From Volutella citrinella (taxonomy: Eukaryota; Ascomycota; Sordariomycetes; Hypocreales; Nectriaceae), in assembly GCA_034401135.1 (NCBI GenBank), contig JAWZSP010000008.1, positions 3,410,001 to 3,474,000 on the forward strand: DNA of 64,000 nucleotides, given 5' to 3'. Positions 44,349 to 56,739 of this stretch are shown in pieces (the first letter of the stretch is position 1; the number at the start of each line of letters is the position of its first letter). A model generated the notes under the pieces. It did not search any database, was not told the DNA's origin, and was given only the letters and a program-made list of their open reading frames with translations. The translations under genes and the position numbers were made by a program.

Positions 44349-46116
44349 GCCTCCCGCTCCTTATTATTGCTCAATTTTCTGTCGACCCCTCAATCTTTGC
44401 ATTGTCTGCTATCTCCGCTCATGACTCACTCGAACTTTTGTCCAACTTGAACACAAACCAGGTGATCGTATCCCGCATCCTCCTTCCTCTTCTGGAACAA
44501 GTCTGAGTCATCCAACGCGCATATCTTTCGCTATGCATACTGATTCATTTAATACGCTTGTTCAGGCAACTCAATCTAAGCGGAAATGGGTACATCCTCG
44601 CTGGCCCGATCGACATGACACGTATGAGTGGTTGGGGCAATCATGACATGAAAGGCATCACAAGATTGACAGGACCCGGTCGTTTGTAGATACTAACCCT
44701 GGAGATAATTTTGTGAGGCTGTCACCATCCACAACAACGCTCGGGTCAGGCAAATTATCTGTTGTCAGCTGTACTTGGCCGCCGGCATAGTTGCATTGTC
44801 CAAGCCTTTCCCCCGTCCCAGCCATTTCCCCCCCTCTTTTCCCTAACCAGCTGGAGTCTTCGGATGCTGTTGGAGCCTGCCTGCCGGTGTTCCACGTCGG
44901 CGGGTCCGGAGGTGGGTCGGGCTTGTGGGGCCCGCCAAGGTCAGGTCAGATGTCCGAAAAAGGAAAAGGCGCCATATCGGGTCAAGGATGACCAAAACTG
45001 TAGTGTGAGCTGCAAGTCGCCCGTCCGTGGCCCCAATTTGTGTCCCTAGGATTCCAGCTTAGAAGTCCCGGCATCTCAGTCCGCTTGCGGGGTCATCTAT
45101 TCCAGTTCTTTTTCTCATTTCCCGATGTGATGGGATGCTGATGAGATCTATAGACAAGGCACCTTTATTGGCTGGCTAGAAGAGTGTGGGCTCTTTGGAT
45201 TGTTCCTGACTGTAGGGTAATTCCTGTATATTCCGCCGTTGGGGAGCCTCACCCACGACAAAGAGAATGTGGGAAGGCGATGACAATGGCCACGCCCTTG
45301 TTTCCGCCTTGGGCATTCAAGGTCCTATGTTGAGTGGGCGGATGACCTCGCCGGCAAGGCTGCTCTACGTGTTTATCTCTTATTCGACTTGTGTGTCCGG
45401 CCGATAGCTGATCAACTCGAGGTAATGTTTATCGGAACCGGCACTTTCCTAGCATGCGGCGAGGAGGCATGGTTGCTGGCCAATCATTGATGTTGCAGAA
45501 GCAGAAGAGGCGGCGCGTGTGGTGCGGTCAATATCGCGGTCCGTCCGGCGCTTCTTGGGCGTTGCCATCTCCATAGTGCCGGCGTCGGCCTCATCGCCGT
45601 CGAGGTGCGGGAAGTGCGGGGTGGGCGGTGTCGATGGAGATGCAGTACCGGGCAAGGTATGGCAGTAGTCGGTCCAAACTTGAATGGATAGGTGATGCGG
45701 TGCCATGGGCTACGGCATTGAGAAGACGCGCCGTTGATAGCAGCGAGCGCTAAGTTCAGCTGACTCGCAACGCGACAGCACGTGATAAGTGAAGGGCTGC
45801 CGGGTCACAGTGGCTAGTGACGGGCAGATGAGGCACTGAATAGCAGGCCATCGGCCGTGGAGCAGAGTCACTCGAGGCCCCTGCCGAACAGACAAACAAG
45901 AGGGGACAGAGTGGTCCTGAGATGCAGCCGTCCTGTCGTAAATTCCACTCTTCTAGTTTACACGACGACGTTGATGCGATTAAAAGACGCAGAGAAAGAA
46001 CCCACGTCGCCCCAACTCCCACAACCAAGTTGCAGACTTAAATAGCCCAAAATTGAACGTCATGAGTTTCCAGTAAATGAGTGTCACCTACTTGCCCAAT
46101 GTTTTGTCCACACACA
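44349..46116. other. Gene-poor spacer
   Basis: This spacer holds only one protein-like short frame, at 45449-45706 on the minus strand (separate entry). The rest has no open frame with motifs. Confidence 0.4.
45449..45706 (-). CDS. Hypothetical small protein, 85 residues
   Basis: The frame from ATG 45706 (context AGCCCATGGC) reads MAPHHLSIQVWTDYCHTL and contains a proline/serine-rich run and a basic TPKKRRTDRDIDR patch that could be a nuclear signal. I do not recognise it. It could be a first exon, a small nuclear protein or chance. Confidence 0.25.
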   Translation of the reverse strand: MAPHHLSIQVWTDYCHTLPGTASPSTPPTPHFPHLDGDEADAGTMEMATPKKRRTDRDIDRTTRAASSASATSMIGQQPCLLAAC

Positions 46117-47289
46117 TCACGTTACGCCAACAAAGACCACCAACACGGCCGAAAAGCTAAGAATTCATACGGTAGTCAGCCATCTTGCACCAAAAGATGG
46201 AATACGCAAGATTAAGGTAAGGGTACGTACGCCGCGGTAGCGCTGAAAATATCTTTGATGCTTGCTGGTGTCAAAAAGCACAGTGTGAGTGAGAAGATTG
46301 CTGTGAAACCGGCGATGATTCCCAGTCTAGCAGCCATATGTTCGACTAGGTAGAGCACCACGATGCCAACAATCGGGAGCATGCAGGCCACGAGCGTTTT
46401 CAAACCCCGAATCACCTTTTCAACACCGTCGTCCCTATAGAGAACAGTGTTGTGCAGATGGTCCTTGTGCTTTTCCTGGCTCTATGAAGAACGTCAGCCA
46501 CTGGCAAAGTTCAAGAATCGATGAGCTGCCCATGGGGCGTGTTGCTGTTGTTATTGTTGTTGAACATCATGGCTCGGCGACCTACATGAATGTGACGGCC
46601 GATGAGGTCATGGTACAAGTTGACCAGCTTCACAGTGGATTGTGAAGTCGAGTCTCCGTTGGGACTCGAGGCTTCGAGAGTGACCAGCTCCTCGATATTC
46701 GAGGCATCCCAGATGCCAGCGTCGATGCCCGTGAGAAACATGTTGCCCATGGTTGGACGATGCATCCACTCGTGTAGATTTTTTAGTTGTTCTTTGTTTG
46801 GTGATTTGAGGTTCACAATTTTGTGGTGCTGAAGCAGCGCCGCATCTGTAGTCACCAATTAGTCGTTCCATTTCATGCCCGATCGCGTAAATTCCCACAG
46901 TATTCAGTCACGGCCGCCCGGATGCTGACCATGGTTTCCCACTGTCTGGGGTCATTCCTCTTTCCACTGTGGCCATCTCCAGTGCTGTCGCTTTCGCCGT
47001 CACTGTCGTCCAGGACGGAATCCTGAAGATAGTAAGAGTTTCTGTCATATTTTTGCCTGTCAGTATTGGGGCCAGCCTGTCTGTCCTCCTCCTGATATCT
47101 GGCAAGGTCTGCTTCTAACTGGCAGAGCTGGGCCTGCAAGTGCAGCAGATTTTGCGCAGACAGTGAGGCGAAACGCCGGAAGATGGCAGCGTTTGGTACA
47201 TCCCCGATGAAGTTACCAAGCCGCTGATAGCCGCCTGGAGGGTTTTCGAACCCGGTCGTCCCTTTCTCGCTGTCGGCTTCGTCGTGCAT
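46117..47289 (-). CDS. DUF6594 membrane protein
   Basis: The start at 47289 gives MHDEADSEKGTTGFENPPGG. Then GYQRLGNFIGDVPNAAIFRR and FASLSAQNLLHLQAQLCQLE, the hallmark of the DUF6594 family. An acidic, serine-rich insert (DDSDGESDSTGDG) follows. Next exons: DAALLQHHKIVNLKSPNKEQ, NMFLTGIDAGIWD, then an asparagine run (FNNNNNSN). The C-terminus has membrane helices MLPIVGIVVLYLVEHMAARL and GIIAGFTAIFSLTLCFLTP. A last short exon reads AFSAVLVVFVGVT and stops at 46117. Four or five exons join in frame. The family function is unknown. It is divergent from the gene at 48056. Confidence 0.88.
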
Positions 47290-48055
47290 GGATGATGAGA
47301 TCTATGGTCTGACATTAGGGATGAGAGACGATGTGGCAACGGATTGCCGCAAACCTGATTCAAAGTGTTGGACACGTAGCGGAAGTAAAATTGAGGTTGT
47401 TTCCATCGGTCAACTGATTGTTGCGGATTACTTGCAGCTGGTATTCAGAATAGCTGGTGATGGCATCGTTGTGCGTAGGCGAGAAGAAGAGGGAGAGAGG
47501 CTGAGAGCGGGGTAATGAGGCTCAAATTACAATTGCAGAGCCGCAAGAAAAAAGTGAGGCGTACGAATGTCTCAGGGGGGTGGTTACACCGTGTGTCACC
47601 CTGTAATCTGGCCCAATCACCTCATGGTTTTTCAGCCACGACGTGCCATCCCATGCTACCTGAGGCAGTGTCTGGTCCTTGGGGTACTCGTGACCTTGGG
47701 CTGCGTCAAGGCAAATGCAAGGCAAAATGGCGCAGAGAAAGGTCAGCGCCGCACGACTGAAATCAGGCTGGAAGTAAGCCGAAAAGATTGGGCAGAAATG
47801 TCTCAATTGAGGGGCAGCTATCTTTCTGATCTGTTGCGGGGAAAGGAAAATGGTTTGATTCTTCTCCTTACACCGTGTTTTCGTCTCATCGCCACAATCG
47901 CCACCCAGCTGGACATCAAGGCTTGCGACGCTGTGGAACCTGGCCTCAGATCGCCACACACCCGTGGACCGAAAATCTTCCTTCGGTGGCGGAAAAATCG
48001 TGGCTAGAACTGTCGCCTCGCGAGAAGACACGCTCCCCGACGAATTGCGTAAGCC
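47290..48055. other. Divergent promoter, DUF6594 / low-complexity protein
   Basis: No gene is seen in these 766 nt. Reading frames lack motifs. Confidence 0.4.
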
Positions 48056-48397
48056 ATGTCGAGCCACCGCCGATCAAGGGGTAAGGGCAAGACGAGGATC
48101 GACGACAGTTCATATGGCATGGAGGGTGGACAGTACTGGCAATACAGTAACGTCTCACAAGGCCAGACCCAAGGCGATTGGGGCGGCCAATATGAACCAA
48201 ATGCTTCGTACCCAGAGTACGACCTAAGAACTATCAATGACCAGCACTACCAGAACAGCCCACAATCTACAAGCTCATACGACTATCAGTTGGCGGGTAG
48301 CAACGTGCCTGACCAATATGCACATGCAGCTGCAGACCAGAATTCCCGTTTTGAATACCAGCAGCCGCCTCGAGACACAGCTTATGCGAAAGACCAA

Positions 48398-48432
<35 letters not shown>

Positions 48433-49227
48433 GGACGGGAATGCGCACCTCACGGGCCAGCAACAATATCCCGCCCATTCCTCAAATCACCACTACACGC
48501 CACGTGCATCGGCCTCTCGGCATGATGGTTATCACTCGTACGGCGGTTCCTACAATAACGATGCCGACTCCGAGTCCTGGAATGAAGCACCTGGACAGGC
48601 CACACATCGATTTCGAAACACTGATTACGCAGAACATGCTGTAAATGATCAAAGTTACCCTATTGCAAGTGTCTGGGATGCTGCAACACGGAACTGGATT
48701 GCAGTTCGATCCATCATCGACTCTGGCAACGGGATGGGAGCTCATCTCGTCGCCTCGAGTTTCATCGCCCGCCTGTGTCTAGAAGGCGAAATTAACCGAA
48801 CGCATGCCACGACTGGTCAAAGCCCTGGTGGAACCGTCTTCATCTTGGGATCCATCTCCCTTCATTATTCACTTCAGGCTTCTGCGTCTGAGCAACAGCA
48901 AACAAGTGAGGCAGTTTTCTATGTCTTTGATGACAAGCACTTCTCCAATTACGACATACTCTTCGAAGACCCTCATAAAAGGCCAGATATGAGGCGGCAA
49001 GAGGATTATTTAGCTATGGTTGCAAAAGGCAAAGAAAGGGAGACCTCAGGTTGGCTTGACACTTCATATCCGCTAATGATACAGTGAGCTAATAATCCGC
49101 TTTTCAATGCAGAGGAAAGAAGAACACGACAAGAAATGGAGGCCATACAGCGAGAGATGCAAGAAAGAGAAGAGGAGGAACGGCAGCGGCGAAGGGACGC
49201 AAGGCGACGGAAGAGGGATAGGAGATA
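48056..49227 (+). CDS. Low-complexity Gln/Tyr-rich protein with putative retropepsin-like domain
   Basis: The start is MSSHRRSRGKGKTRIDDSSY at 48056. The first 190 residues are Gln/Tyr/Ser/Asn-rich, with a poly-Asp run (codons at about 48396-48435). Then IASVWDAATRNWIAVRSIID SGNG gives a hydrophobic-hydrophobic-Asp-Ser-Gly motif (codons 48719-48727), as in retropepsin-like aspartyl proteases. The later VFYVFDDKHFSNYDILFEDP resembles the C-terminal strand of that fold. One intron (GTTGGC donor, ending CAATGCAG) joins to ERRTRQEMEAIQREMQEREE, a charged coiled coil rich in Arg and Glu, to 49227. The total is about 365 residues. No reverse transcriptase or Gag is nearby. The protease assignment is an inference from short motifs. 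Such domains also occur as non-catalytic folds. Confidence 0.6.
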
Positions 49228-49717
49228 AGAGAGGCGTCACTAGAGATGAATCGAGCGGTCATAGAGCATGGTCGAACCTGGAATAGAATAAGGGATATCA
49301 CAGGAGCAGATCGCGGGAGAGAAGCAATACCCACTGGGAATGCAAGCTAAGGAGGTTATCTTCTTCCTCTCGGCACTCAACTGGCGGCGCACTGGGTGGA
49401 TGGACCCAGGACAAGATAATACCAGACAGAAATGATTACGGTGAGGCTGCCCAAGCGAAATGACTCTTACTCGACGACAATGGTCCAGCTAACATGACAG
49501 GAATCAGGTGTCGATCAATTACAGTCAATTTGGTATACGCTTCCTCTGTGTATCCTGATGCTCCATACCATCCATGCCTCTGCATCCTTGCATCCCAATG
49601 AAAGAGCCATAGTACTTGTGCCATGAGCATCTGCAGCAGCATGGCCGTGCCCAGCAGAAAGGTGGCCCTACTCCTACCGAAAACATAAAACATCCGATAC
49701 GGCCCTGGCATGTATGA
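49228..49717. other. Convergent 3' spacer
   Basis: This lies between convergent stops. I see nothing but short unsupported frames. Confidence 0.4.
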
Positions 49718-51846
49718 TTACTCCCTCTCCTTCGCAACAGCTGGTTCAGCCAACGGAGCCTCGTTATTCGGAACCTCCTTGCCGGCCTCAGCGCTGCTTC
49801 GGTCACCACTGTGCTGGTCAACAATCCCATCTTCCAGACCACCATCCTCGGCAACGGGGTTGTTGTCCACCGGGACTTGGGGTGCCACCTCGTACTTGCC
49901 ATCACCACGCTCGACACGGTGCGACGGAATGAGGATATTGAGGAAACGAGGGGCGACAAATGCTCCGATGATGAAAATAAAGACGACGTGCATGAGCACA
50001 AAGCTGTAGATGAATGGCGGGTCGTCGGAGACCTTCTTGAACTTGGGGTACGCGAATGAAAACACCAGCGCTACGGCAGGGGCGGTGATGTACTTGAGGC
50101 AAATTGGCCAAACCCAGTGGATCTTCCAGTTCTTGCGGCCGTGGAGGACGGAGTAATTCAGGTCTCGGCGCAGCTGGTTGCCCTGAGATGCAATCATCAT
50201 CAGTATCCTTTACAATTTCGATTGAGACAACTTGTGGGGGGCAAAATACATACCGAGTAGAAGGCCGCATACCAGAAACGGCTGAGAATTGGATTGTTAC
50301 CCCAGAATCGTGGGGCAGGCACAGTTGGAGTCTTGCCAACAATGGCAGAGAACAGAGCGCAGGCGATGAAGATGCCAAAACCCACGCCAGCACCGACACT
50401 GGGATTCACGAGATGGCCAAGGAGAATACCAAGGAAGGTAGCCAAGACATAACCACCGTTGTAGACAAAATAGCCGACAAGACCGATTTGATCAACAGGA
50501 TCCCTCCAGCGGTAAAGAGTGCACGACATGTAAGTCTCGGACCAGACGGTAACAAAGAGAGCGATGTCGTTGACAAACATATCAATAGCATCGAGAACGT
50601 TAAATCCAAACTCGCTGCTGTAGATGAGACTAGTCAGGGCGCCCAGGATGATGATTGACGTGGAAATGACCCATCGAGGCACACGTTGACCGAGGTCGGT
50701 ATCGCAAATGAGCGTGACCAGCACTTCGGCCAAGGCAAAGACACATGTTAGACCCAGGAGAACTAGGGTCAAGAAGAACAATGCGGAAAAGAAGTTGGAG
50801 CCAGGCATCTGCGCAAGAGCCTCGGGATAGTAGAAGAAGCCGGAGCTGAAGGTAGACAGCGGGTCTACGTCGCCAGGATGGATAGCCAGGAATCCAACCA
50901 CGCCCATGACAGCCAGTGCAGAGATAATCTCAATAGCTGAGTTGCTCAGGGCGATGATGAAGGCATCCTGGACTGCGTTGGCGTATTTGTTGTTGTATGA
51001 GGCGTACGACGTGAAGTAGCCAAAGCCAACGCCAATGGAGAAGAACATTTGACCAAAGGCATCCTGCCAAACCCGAGGGCCCTCGAGGGACTCGGATCGC
51101 CAGACGCCAAGGTACAGCTTGAATCCATCAGAGGCATTCGGAAGCGAAAGTGAGCGGATAGCCAAAATAGCAATCATGACGAGCGGCAAGGCCATGGTGA
51201 TGTAAATGACACGTCCAGTGAGACCGACGCCCTTGAAGGTGCACATCCAGACGACAAACCAAATCATGATGCCCCAGCCAAATGTCTCGCCAACTATGCC
51301 GCGACCGGGATATGACTTGAGTCCATCGCCGTCGCCTCCGGTTGCGGGGATGTTGCGAACAACGCTCTCCAAGAAGAATTCGGCTGTGTCTTTGCCGGCC
51401 CAGGGCAGAGGGCTCTGGCAGGACAAGCGGAAATAGGTCATGGCCCAAGCTAGAATGGGCACATAGTAGCCGACGACGCTGAAGCCGTTGAAGACCATTG
51501 ACAGGCCAATGCCCTTTGCTCGATGGTTGACGTTGTTCCAGGCAATGACACAGCCACCTCGGTAGGCCTGTCCAAGGGTGATTTCGAGGACCAGTATAGG
51601 GATACCGATGAGGAAGAGGGCGACGGCATAGGGGATGAAGAACTGCAGGCCGTAATTGTTGAACACGACGGACGGGAATCGCAGCAAATTGCCTAGGCCG
51701 ACGGCACCGCCCATGGCGCACAGCACAAACTGCGACCGCGAGTTGAAGTTGTCACGGCCATCATCGTCCTTGGCCGAGTCGGGCGCGAGCAGCAGAAAGA
51801 ATCTCTTGAGCAGGCTCGGCTTCTGGCCCTTTTCCACTTCCGCCAT
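49718..51846 (-). CDS. Sodium:neurotransmitter symporter family (SLC6-like) transporter
   Basis: The start is MAEVEKGQKPSLLKRFFLLL at 51846. Helix 1 is the family hallmark AMGGAVGLGNLLRFPSVVFN, holding the sodium and substrate sites. Then FLIGIPILVLEITLGQAYRG follows, and the large extracellular loop between helices 3 and 4 is short. Helix 6 (FGQMFFSIGVGFGYFTSYAS) and helix 8 (FFLTLVLLGLTCVFALAEVL) are typical. One intron (50183-50253, 71 nt) lies near RFWYAAFYS|GNQLRRDLNY. The cytosolic tail is acidic and ends PAVAKERE at 49718. The total is 680-690 residues, a normal fungal size. It imports an amino acid or related solute with Na+ or H+. The substrate is unknown. Confidence 0.93.
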
Positions 51847-54329
51847 GATATGGATCGGGATCAGTGGAGATTGAAGCAGAAGGTGGAGAAATCGAAGAAC
51901 CTCATACAGGTAATGATATGCAAGAGTGGAGTGATGAGCGAGGATTCACGGGAAAGTACGTCCACCAGAGGAGCAGATAACTGGATATATAACCTCGGAA
52001 GCCATTCCTGCGACCTGCGCGATCAAGACGTCCGTCCCCTTGGAAGCGATGCACCACCCCAGACTGCTAAGAAGCTTGGCCAACGTAACGCGACTCTCCT
52101 ACCGGACGTCTGGCGTTACCGAGCCAGTGGGTTTGAAAATCATACCATGACCTGGACGCTGAGAGATAATAAGGGCAAGGTTAAACAAGTAGCCAAGGTG
52201 ACGATCCTGGCACGTAGGTCAAGTCAACCAGTTGCTGGCCGGTCACGAATCACTTGTTGCTTATGCCAAGGGCTCGGCTCCAACCCGAGCGAATGTCTAT
52301 GCGATCCCATATCTCGTCCTTTAGCCGCCAAGAGAACAGACGCCAAGACACCGCGTTCCATCAGTCCAATCGTGGCATGTCTAAATCGCAGCTGACGCTG
52401 AAGCGCCTTAGCATTGAGCGGGGCAAACTCTCTCCAGACTGCCAAGCATGCCAAGGTTACTGTCTCGGTTAGGATGAATTGACACCTCTGAAATTACCTG
52501 CCAATTTAAGCAGGTGGATTTGAGCCCTCGGCCTTGGCAGAATGCCGCGTCTGCCGAAGTCTTGTGACTCGTCTCCGTTTGTGTCTTGCCGTCGTTATCC
52601 GCAGAAACTGGCCACCCGATGGCTGCTCAATGGACGAGGGGATATTCAGCTCCCACCAAATGTCGTTTGCTTGGCTAATACAATTTACATGTGAAAGTCC
52701 AAGACCGTATACTACCAATGAATAACAACATGGGCTTTGTATAGTGTGCCTCGTCTTCATGGAGCCCTTTAGTCGTCCCAGCAGAAGGCACCGACAGCGT
52801 TATTGGTCTTCTGCTTACAACACCGATCCCAATACCCCTCATTCAAACAGGGGACGAACAGAGGAGACCAACACAGGGAATTGCGTGTGCTAAATACTAA
52901 TCTCAACATGGACGGCTCCTCCGCGTGCTATCTATCAGAGCAATTAGTGCCTCATTGAATGGAAGACGTGGCTGGCATCATGCAGCGCCTGAAGCGATCC
53001 TTCGGCTGGTCTAGCAGCGACGGGTGACGATCACGCGCTGCGAAGGGGCGCCATCTCGAATCTGGACAGTACTGACGCGTATTGTGGAAGGGGGAGCAAG
53101 GCAAAGCTGTCTAGGGCTCCTACAGGGCGCAAAGTCGGGTGCAGCAGTTGACCCAACTCAAGTGCAGTAGTTGGGCTCTGGTTCTGTATTGTTTTCATTG
53201 GATTGAGCATTTTAGTATCCCTTGCCACAGGATATCATTCATCGCACCAACCATTCGACTAAACAGACCGCGCCCAGCCTAGTGAGGTTGAAACATTAGC
53301 GCCCGTTTCCCCCTACCCCACCTGCCTTCCCTTTAGGCTGGGCGGCCGCTGAAGGAGCCCGAAAGATTTGGGGTTCATGCAGCCTAGTGGAATACGGCCT
53401 GGAGGAATATGTGTGGGGAGGCCAATCACCTCGTGGGACGGACCGCTCCCATTACGGGCGATGGAAGCGGAATGCCCTCCCAATGCTGCCGTCCTTCCGA
53501 GCTTCTAAAAGGGATGATGAGGGAACCAGCCAAAACAGCAAGTCGGTGGAAGTGAAGTGGTACAAGCCACGTCAATCCGGCGCATATTACACGCACAAAT
53601 ACAGACATTGTCAGTGTTCAGTTGATGGTTTATGGCCATGGGATCCGGGTGCTGAGCCGCGGCTTCGTTGCAAATCACACCTTGAATATGCAACTTGCCC
53701 ATGGGTGTGTTGTGTCGCGCAGTGGGCGAAAAGCAGCACATGATTGGCATACATACATTATAGCGGCTATCACCGTCCACTCAGTCAAGTGAAGATGCTG
53801 GGCGGTCGATGTGCACTACCGCATATGGCATACTTAGTTGCTGACTCTGTAGGATGCGCTAAGAATGGTGGAGATGTGTGAGCATATTTAGCGCATTCTC
53901 CATGGGGTACCGAGGCGAGAGTATCCGGCAACTGGCGACAATCGAAAAAAAATGGAGCATGCAACGATGCATCCCCTTCGTGGGCCACTGGGCCAAACGG
54001 ATGGATAATCCAACGATGTAAGCCAATCGTGGGCCATTGCGGGATCACACGCCGGAGGAAAGGTGGAATGATTACTACTCGTAGCGTTAAACACCATACT
54101 AAAGGTAAGCAACAAGCTTGTAAGTGATGGGAAGAGCGGGTAGAACCGCTCAGAGCAGATCCCACTCCTATCGGTTACTTCGTTCCATGCGCCTCACTCG
54201 AGCGGCTTACATGGTTTCATTACTCTTCAGCCTTGACTACTAAGATTTAAAATCGATATGAGATTGTCTATCGCTTTGTGTACACACCTACTATAGTTGT
54301 ATCAAGAAAGGCATGGCCACCCTTTTACC
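51847..54329. other. Gene-poor spacer
   Basis: These 2.5 kb contain no supportable gene. The longest frame, 181 codons from 51850, is a shadow-like open frame without motifs. A GGCTCAAATCC element at about 52512-52522 (minus) looked like a tRNA B box but has no stems. Confidence 0.5.
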
Positions 54330-56157
54330 CTAGAGCCTACTCTTTGCCCCTTCAGCCTCACGCAAGCCCTGGCTGATTTTCAGCGCCCGACGAGTGGCCA
54401 AGTCGAGCAGAATTTCCTCACTTCCTCCTGGAACAACGATGGCTTTGACGTCCCTCCAAATACGCTCCACACGCTCTCCGCGGCCGCCTCGAGTCAAACC
54501 AATGCCACCCAAGACTTGGATTGCGTCACTCACAACCATCTCGAGAACTGCGCCGGCATGGGCTTTAACTTGGGCTGTGGTTCCGGCAAGAAGCGTAACG
54601 GCATCCTCAGCATTTAGCTTCGACAGCTGATACACTAGACTCTGTCGCCACGTCAGCTTTTTGATGTTGCTGTGTGTGCTGCAACAATTGGTTCACATAC
54701 CTCAATCCACGTTTGCAGGGCTTCTGTCTCTCGGCTCATATTTGCAATCTTGAGCCGTATCACAGCTATTGATACAGTCAATTGTCGAACCCGGGCATAG
54801 GGGCAGTGCATACGAACAGTGATTGATGAGTTTCTTGTCAAATGTTTCCCGGTTCATCGCGTGACTGACGTGGTTTGTTAGTAGGATGAATGTTGTTTAG
54901 GGGTTGGACAAACGAACGTGATAGAGTCTTCAAGGCAAACTCTTGCACATTTCAATGCTTGGAAAGCAACGAAGAGTCTCTGCAGCATATGAGCAACGGA
55001 TTCCCTGAGTGATCAAAAGCGGCATACCTCGTGATTGAAGTTGGTCATGATGTACTTGAAGCCCTGTCCGCGTTCGCCGACCACCATGCCAAGAGGAACC
55101 TTGACAGTATCAAAATCGACAAAGGCTGTACCTGCACCGTTGGATCCCGAGAGAGTCATGGGCTTCGTCGTAACACCTTCGGTACGAGGAATAACAACAA
55201 GTGTATGCTGTCCGTTTGTCTCCTTCACGAGCGTCACAAAGTAGTTTGAATACATGCCAGAAGTAATCCACTACACGTTGAGAGAGGTTAGTATCGGGAA
55301 TATTTGTTTCTGGGATAAAAAAAAAATAAGACTGTACCTTTTTCTCTCCGTCGATGATAAAGTGCGACCCGTCCTTTGAAAGCTCTGCAGATGTCTGGAT
55401 TCCCCTGACATCTGAGCCGGCTCCGGGCTCGGTGATGGCCAAAGCCACCTGGCACTTGCCTGATAGGATTTCAGGCACGATTCTAACGTCAAGAGCTTCA
55501 GCAAGTTGTGGTAGTAAGTATGGGGTCCACTTGACCTACGTCTCCTTGATCTTCTGCGAACCGTACTTGTTCAAAGCTGGGACAGCCAATACCTTGCGAC
55601 CTTTCAGTATAGACTACCGTTGCCAAGTGTTGCTCAACTCACGGCACCGCCAACTAGGCCATTTTCAATCCTGTTGGGCGTCAGAATGAAACACGTGTAA
55701 ACCTGTTGGTATTTCATACCCGACTCCTCCCACCCTTCCAAACTCTTCGTGGATGATTAAGTCGTGAAAACCGTCCCACTCTTCTGGCGGAATGTTGCCG
55801 ATGATTGGGTATTTACCTCTCCACTCTTGGGGAATGGAGGCCCCAGCTGCCATGGGCATGATAATCCCGTCCTCGGCCGCCTTGCGGTAGAGCGACGTGG
55901 GCAGAATTTTAGACTCGTCCCATTCTGAGGTGTGTGGCATCAAGTTCTGCAGCAAGTGTTATAATGTGTGATTCAACGAAAGCGGAACAACTACAATGTC
56001 CTACCTCGTCCACCCAAGCACGCATGGCAGCGCGAAGACGGCGGTGGCTGTCATTGTAGTACGGGCTAGGGCAGCCTCGCGCCCATGGTGCTTCAGCAAA
56101 GGGCACTGTGGAGCCAAACAGCCACTTGGACTTGACTTCCTCGGAAAGGTTGGCCAT
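54330..56157 (-). CDS. Acyl-CoA dehydrogenase
   Basis: The start is MANLSEEVKSKWLFGSTVPF at 56157. Exons then read PHTSEWDESKILP, PPEEWDGFHDLIIHEEFGRV and KCQVALAITEPGAGSDVRGI (the FAD/substrate loop). WITSGMYSNYFVTLVKETNG, TVKVPLGMVVGERGQGFKYI and FNHERLFVAFQALKCAR follow. The helical C-terminus has AIQVLGGIGLTRGGRGERVE and RIWRDVKAIVVPGGSEEILL, ending at 54330. The exon carrying VIRLKIANMSRETEALQTW joins through an intron with an unusual GTTCGT donor near 54813. All joins keep frame. Length is about 430 residues, normal. It oxidises an acyl-CoA with FAD. The classic catalytic glutamate position reads PGGSEE here, so which glutamate acts is unclear. No peroxisomal tail is obvious. Confidence 0.9.
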
Positions 56158-56739
56158 GGAGATGGATGATTCTCTTGGCGGCTAACTGGGGAGTGATGTG
56201 TGTTCTGTCAGGTTGCGTGAAAAGTAAAGAGCGGTGATTTCAGCTTATAAAAGTCAACTTTGCTACCATGTTGTTAAATGGCTATTGGCACCGAGGAACT
56301 GTCAACAAGCATCTCCCGCTAGCCGAGCCGGCCGAGGTGGGTGGGTCGAGCATGGATGAAGCGGGGACTTGTTTCGGCAGATGAGCGACTAGTTTTAGTG
56401 GAGATCGCGTTGGCCGTCAAGGCTTTCACGCACTGGAGACCCAGTGATAAAAAGAAAACGGTTGCACTGCTGGGTGCGAGTGCTGAGTTGGCCGCACACA
56501 AACACCGCATCTCTTAATCTATTTCCTCCTTCATTTTCTAACATTCCAGACTTTTGAATCTAAATACAATTGGTCTCAACTCGGGCTCGAATCCCCTCAA
56601 TACTCAGCCTGAGGCCAAGTTGCTGTCCCATCGCCCCAAGGCAGCATCATGATCTTCATCAATGTACCAGACTGTTTCCTGCAGCGCCCATAATGTAGCA
56701 CAGCCGCCCCCTAATGTTGACGGCTTGGCCAGAATACTT
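56158..56739. other. Spacer between ACAD and subtilisin-like genes
   Basis: No gene is seen. It holds the ACAD promoter and the 3' end of the subtilisin-like gene. A stretch TATAAAAG at about 56248-56255 lies roughly 95 nt upstream of the ACAD start but on the + strand. Confidence 0.35.

Noticed and set aside
48396..48435. Poly-Asp GAC repeat as a mobile-element or satellite signal
   Set aside because: It is in frame within the low-complexity region of the 48056 gene and has no flanking duplication.
52500..52590. Possible tRNA gene on the minus strand (GGCTCAAATCC, B-box-like)
   Set aside because: The flanking bases do not form a T stem or acceptor stem and there is no A box at the right distance.
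54760..54815. Apparent frameshift in the acyl-CoA dehydrogenase
   Set aside because: A GTTCGT...AATAG intron joins NH to SVIRLKIANMS in frame.
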